Assembly (NCBI GenBank): GCA_002480015.1
Contig: DLQD01000137.1
Coordinates: 1-18,871 of the forward strand
DNA length: 18,871 bases
Source: Opitutia bacterium UBA7441
GTDB taxonomy: Bacteria; Verrucomicrobiota; Verrucomicrobiia; Opitutales; Coraliomargaritaceae
Reading direction: 5' to 3'
The notes under the pieces are model-generated. The model saw nothing but the letters and a program-made list of their open reading frames with translations. It ran no database searches and was not told the origin of the DNA. A program made the translations under genes and the position numbers. This document shows positions 16,162 to 18,871 of this stretch, in pieces; the first letter of the stretch is position 1, and each line of letters begins with the position of its first letter.

Positions 16162-17604
16162 CTATGATTTAAGCTCGAGTTCGAAGCCATCTTTGCCGTC
16201 TTTGATGACCCAACCCTGCGCGAGTAGGGCGTCGCGTAACTGATCGGCCTTTCCCCAGTCCTTCGCCTGCTTGGCGTCCCAGCGGGCTTGGGCGAGGGCG
16301 ACGACCTCGTCGGGCGCGTCAATAGTCTTCGCCTCGATGGTGAAGAGTTCCAAGCCGAGGGCGTAGAGCAGGCAGCCGAAGGCGCGGAGCAGAGCTCGGG
16401 CGCCGCCGGCGTCGAGCGACGGGGCGGGGTTCGAACCGATTACACCGAAGATTGCACCGAGGCTGGCGGCTGTATTTAGGTTTTGCCGGAGTGCATCCCA
16501 GGCTTTGGCGAGGCGGCCGAAGTCGTCCGGCGCATTGGCGGTGACGTAGCTGGCGTTAAAGGAGTCGCTGTCTTCGCCTGTTTTGGTCAGGAGGGCTTCG
16601 GCGAAGCGTTCAAGCTTGGTTAGGGCGCTTTGCGAGGCGTGGAGGCCGTCGAAGGTGAAATTGAGCTGCTGGCGGTAGCTGCCGGCGATCAAGGTGTAGC
16701 GCACGACCATTGGACTGAAGCCTTTCTCGCGGAGATCATCGAGGGTGTAGAGGTTGCCGAGGCTTTTCGACATCTTCTCGCCCTCGACCATGAGGTGGGC
16801 GCTGTGGAACCAGTGTTTACAAAAGTCGTGCCCGTGGGCGCATTCGGACTGGGCGATTTCGTTTTCGTGGTGGGGAAAGCAGAGGTCGATGCCGCCGCCG
16901 TGCAAATCGATCGTCTCACCGCCGAATGCACTGTCGACCATAGCTGAGCACTCAAGATGCCAACCGGGGCGGCCTTTGCCCCAAGGGCTATTCCAAAAAT
17001 TATCCCCGTCTTCGGGCTTGCGCGATTTCCAGAGGGCGAAGTCGCTCGCGGATTCGCGATCGTATTCATCAGCGTCGTTGAGTTCACCGGCGGAGTTTTC
17101 GCTTTGTGTTTTGAGTTCGCGCTGTTTTAGTCGCGAGAGGCGTCCATAGTCCTCAAAAGAGCCGACACGGAAATAGACGGAGCCGTCTTCAGTCGCATAG
17201 GCGTGGCCTTTTTCAATCAGCTTTTCGACGAGGGCGATCTGTTGCGGTATGTGGGCGACGGCGCTCGGCTCGGCGCTGGGCCGGAGCATGTTAAGGGCAT
17301 CGCAGTCGGCGTGGAATTTCTCTGTCCAATAGGTAGTGAAATTGGTCAGCGTCTTGCCCTCAGCCTGCGATTGACGGATGGTTTTGTCATCGAGATCGGT
17401 GATATTGCGCACGTGTTTGACAGGTGTGCCATCGACTTCGAGCACGCGGCGGAGCGTGTCCTGGATAAGGAAAGTGCGGAAGTTGCCGATATGTGCAGGG
17501 CCGTAGACTGTGGGGCCGCAGCAATAGAAACGCAGAGTATCGCCGCTCACGGGGGCGAGCGTTTGAATCGAGCGGCTAAGTGTATCGTAAAGTTCGACGG
17601 ACAT
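16162..17604 (-). CDS. cysS: Cysteinyl-tRNA synthetase
   Basis: A 480-residue class I synthetase charging tRNA-Cys. Motifs: FYCCGPTVYGPAHIGNFRTF with a zinc-ligand Cys and the HIGH-type HIGN, WHLECSAM (zinc Cys), DLCFPHHENEIAQSE (zinc His and Glu), and KMSKSLGN (KMSKS loop). The C-terminal DALR/anticodon helices end in WDAKQAKDWGKADQLRDALLAQGW, normal for the family. I chose ATG 17604 (MSVELYDTLSRS); the frame runs back 17 codons to 17655, but those are translated from a heptanucleotide array. It is divergent from hemB, and 52 nt from the vapB start. Confidence 0.97.
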   Translation of the reverse strand: MSVELYDTLSRSIQTLAPVSGDTLRFYCCGPTVYGPAHIGNFRTFLIQDTLRRVLEVDGTPVKHVRNITDLDDKTIRQSQAEGKTLTNFTTYWTEKFHADCDALNMLRPSAEPSAVAHIPQQIALVEKLIEKGHAYATEDGSVYFRVGSFEDYGRLSRLKQRELKTQSENSAGELNDADEYDRESASDFALWKSRKPEDGDNFWNSPWGKGRPGWHLECSAMVDSAFGGETIDLHGGGIDLCFPHHENEIAQSECAHGHDFCKHWFHSAHLMVEGEKMSKSLGNLYTLDDLREKGFSPMVVRYTLIAGSYRQQLNFTFDGLHASQSALTKLERFAEALLTKTGEDSDSFNASYVTANAPDDFGRLAKAWDALRQNLNTAASLGAIFGVIGSNPAPSLDAGGARALLRAFGCLLYALGLELFTIEAKTIDAPDEVVALAQARWDAKQAKDWGKADQLRDALLAQGWVIKDGKDGFELELKS

Positions 17605-17616
17605 GGTGCGAAAGAG

Positions 17617-17644
17617 TGAGCAGTGAACAGTCAAAGGTGAAGTG
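17617..17644. repeat. Heptanucleotide repeat array 3 (4 units)
   Basis: Four degenerate 7-mers on the plus strand beginning TGAGCAG, TGAACAG. In the cysS transcript it reads as a C/T-rich leader that ends 12 nt before the ATG. It is the most degenerate of the four arrays. Confidence 0.5.
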
Positions 17645-17680
17645 GAAAAATGCATAATACGATATCACTAATTCGGGCTT

Positions 17681-17708
17681 CACTCTTCCCGCTTCACCAC
17701 TCACTCTT
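17681..17708. repeat. Heptanucleotide repeat array 4 (4 units)
   Basis: Four 7-mers on the plus strand; the first and last are identical (CACTCTT), with CCCGCTT and CACCACT between. It ends 6 nt before the hemB ATG and forms a C/T-rich leader in place of a Shine-Dalgarno. CCCGCTT is the reverse complement of AAGCGGG in array 1. Confidence 0.7.
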
Positions 17709-17714
17709 CTGGGC

Positions 17715-18722
17715 ATGTCTGAATGCTACCGACTCAATCTGACCCGTCGTCCTCGCCGCATGCGGCGCACGGCGAGCTTGCGCGCGCTGGCTTGCGAGAC
17801 CGAGGTCTTACCGAAGCATCTAATACAGCCGGTCTTTGTGATCGAGGGCGAGGGTGCGCCCGAGCCGATTGAGTCGATGCCCGGCATCTTCCGCTTGTCG
17901 ATTGCAGACTTGATTAGAGAGTGCAGGGAACTCGTGACTCTTGGCATTTCGGGCGTCGCGTTATTTCCCAAGCTCGACGCTAGTTTGAAGTCCGACGACG
18001 GGCGCGAGGCACTAAACCCCGAGACGCTGGTGCTGCGTGCGATTCGTGCAATCAAGGCCGAGGTGCCGGAAATTACTGTGATTGCCGATCTGGCGCTCGA
18101 TCCGTATACTGTGCACGGTCACGATGGTCTCTGGGACGCCGCCGCGCAAGATTTGGCGAATGACGCCACAGTTGAAGTATTGGCCGAGATGGCCGTGCTC
18201 GCTGCCGAGGCGGGCGTCGATATTGTCGCTCCCTCCGACATGATGGATGGTCGCGTTGCTGCGATCCGTGCGGCACTAGACGGCAACGATTTTGAAAAGA
18301 CGGCTATTATGGCTTACTCGGCGAAGTTCGCTTCGGCCTACTACGGACCCTTCCGCGATGCGGTGGGCAGTGCCAGTGCCGCTGGCACACACTCGCTCGA
18401 TAAGCGCACCTATCAGCTCAATCCCGCCAATCGCCGCGAGGCTTTGACCGAGATTACTTTGGATGAAGACGAGGGTGCTGACATTCTCATGGTCAAACCG
18501 GCGGGCCCTTATTTGGATATCATTCGTGAGGTGCGCGAAGAGACCGAACTGCCCCTGGCAGCCTATCAGGTTTCTGGCGAATACGCCCAGATCATGGCCG
18601 CCGCTGAACGGGGCTGGCTCGATCTGGAGCGCTGCCGTGATGAGTCGCTCCTTGCCATCCGGCGTGCGGGTGCAGATATGATTTTAACGTATTTCGCGAA
18701 GGCCTTCGCGGCAGGTTCGTAG
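17715..18722 (+). CDS. hemB: Delta-aminolevulinic acid dehydratase (porphobilinogen synthase)
   Basis: A 335-residue enzyme joining two 5-aminolevulinate molecules in haem and tetrapyrrole synthesis. The Schiff-base lysines are Lys204 (AYSAKFASAYYGPFR) and Lys261 (MVKPAGPYLDI). The metal segment reads IADLALDPYTVHGHDG (123-138): the three zinc cysteines of Zn-type enzymes are replaced by Ala127, Asp129 and Asp137, the pattern of Mg-dependent enzymes such as the Pseudomonas one. The ATG at 17715 follows a C/T-rich heptanucleotide leader. The stop TAG lies inside the left end of a palindromic repeat. cysS diverges 110 bp away. Confidence 0.97.
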   Translation: MSECYRLNLTRRPRRMRRTASLRALACETEVLPKHLIQPVFVIEGEGAPEPIESMPGIFRLSIADLIRECRELVTLGISGVALFPKLDASLKSDDGREALNPETLVLRAIRAIKAEVPEITVIADLALDPYTVHGHDGLWDAAAQDLANDATVEVLAEMAVLAAEAGVDIVAPSDMMDGRVAAIRAALDGNDFEKTAIMAYSAKFASAYYGPFRDAVGSASAAGTHSLDKRTYQLNPANRREALTEITLDEDEGADILMVKPAGPYLDIIREVREETELPLAAYQVSGEYAQIMAAAERGWLDLERCRDESLLAIRRAGADMILTYFAKAFAAGS

Positions 18723-18802
18723 CGATACGACGCCAGTCGTGTCGAGGTTTGCGGAGTGCGTTTCGATCCGGCCGTCGGCCTTGCGGGCGCAAGTTCGCTA
18801 CG
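18718..18802. repeat. Palindromic intergenic repeat with 8-bp terminal inverted repeats
   Basis: Ends: CGTAGCGA (18718-18725) and TCGCTACG (18795-18802), exact inverse complements, 85 bp overall. Inside are a hairpin ACGAC-GCCA-GTCGT (18727-18740) and CTTGC-GGGC-GCAAG (18780-18793). The second corresponds to CTCGC/GCGAG at 392-405 and 490-503, with both arms changed together so pairing is kept. It fills the spacer between hemB and the convergent gene at the window end. It resembles MITE or REP/BIME sequences. Confidence 0.75.
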
Positions 18803-18871
18803 CTAAGAATTCAAAAACGCGACGAGCCGCTCGGCCGTCAGTTTGCCGATGCCTTCGACTTGGGCGAGTTG
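18803..18871 (-). CDS. Helix-hairpin-helix protein, C-terminal 22 residues (UvrC-like; 5' part outside window)
   Basis: The minus strand is open from the window edge to a TAG (18805-18803) and ends VEGIGKLTAERLVAFL followed by Asn-Ser. This is a helix-hairpin-helix (GIG hairpin) DNA-binding motif placed at the very C terminus. UvrC proteins end in just such a motif, so a uvrC gene is my first guess; RuvA, ComEA-like or other HhH proteins are alternatives. It converges on hemB. Its stop abuts the right end of the palindromic repeat. Confidence 0.5.
   Translation of the reverse strand, partial: QLAQVEGIGKLTAERLVAFLNS

Noticed and set aside
17605..17655. Longer N terminus for cysS starting at 17655
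   Set aside because: The added residues come from a heptanucleotide array and have no counterpart in cysteinyl-tRNA synthetases.

Overview
The window looks like chromosomal DNA from a member of the Verrucomicrobiota, probably the Opitutae/Puniceicoccales side. This is inferred from moderately high GC, scarce Shine-Dalgarno sequences, housekeeping genes packed in short co-directional runs, and a metal-transport operon laid out like the chlamydial ytgABCD operon (same PVC superphylum). No rRNA, tRNA, CRISPR array, phage or intact insertion sequence was seen.

Layout. Positions 1-366 hold the end of a rhomboid-type intramembrane protease. From 9015 down to 508 nearly everything reads on the minus strand: an unrecognised 210-aa protein, pyrB, the relic of a GxxExxY-type gene, pyrC, a CPBP (Rce1-like) membrane protease, a DAHP synthase, a gamma-carbonic-anhydrase-like hexapeptide protein, then feoA, feoB and a 50-aa Cys-rich membrane protein that together form a ferrous-iron uptake operon with a Fur-like palindrome in front. 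Positions 9016-9511 are a gene-poor divergent region with a structured leader for rpmI (L35) and rplT (L20), which end in a clear intrinsic terminator.

Positions 10249-14400 hold a four-gene Mn/Zn/Fe-type ABC importer: a TroA-like lipoprotein, an ATPase, a permease fused to a C-terminal DtxR-type metalloregulator domain, and a second permease. A strong promoter and a 12-bp-arm perfect palindrome sit at the head of the operon. The natural model is that the fused regulator, or a fragment of it, closes a metal-sensing loop on that palindrome, as described for chlamydial YtgCR. Next come a regucalcin-like (SMP-30) lactonase, a VapBC toxin-antitoxin pair and cysS on the minus strand, hemB (Mg-type) on the plus strand, and the last residues of a helix-hairpin-helix protein (UvrC-like) entering from the right edge.

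Two non-coding patterns run through the window. First, a short palindromic repeat family with CGTAGCGA/TCGCTACG ends exactly fills the spacers of both convergent gene pairs at the window ends (363-513 and 18718-18802) and supplies TAG stop codons to at least three flanking genes. Second, four separate spacers each carry a 28-bp array of four degenerate heptanucleotides. Iron/metal uptake (feo, tro-like) and haem synthesis (hemB) occur together, but only the feo and tro-like operons show visible metal-operator candidates.
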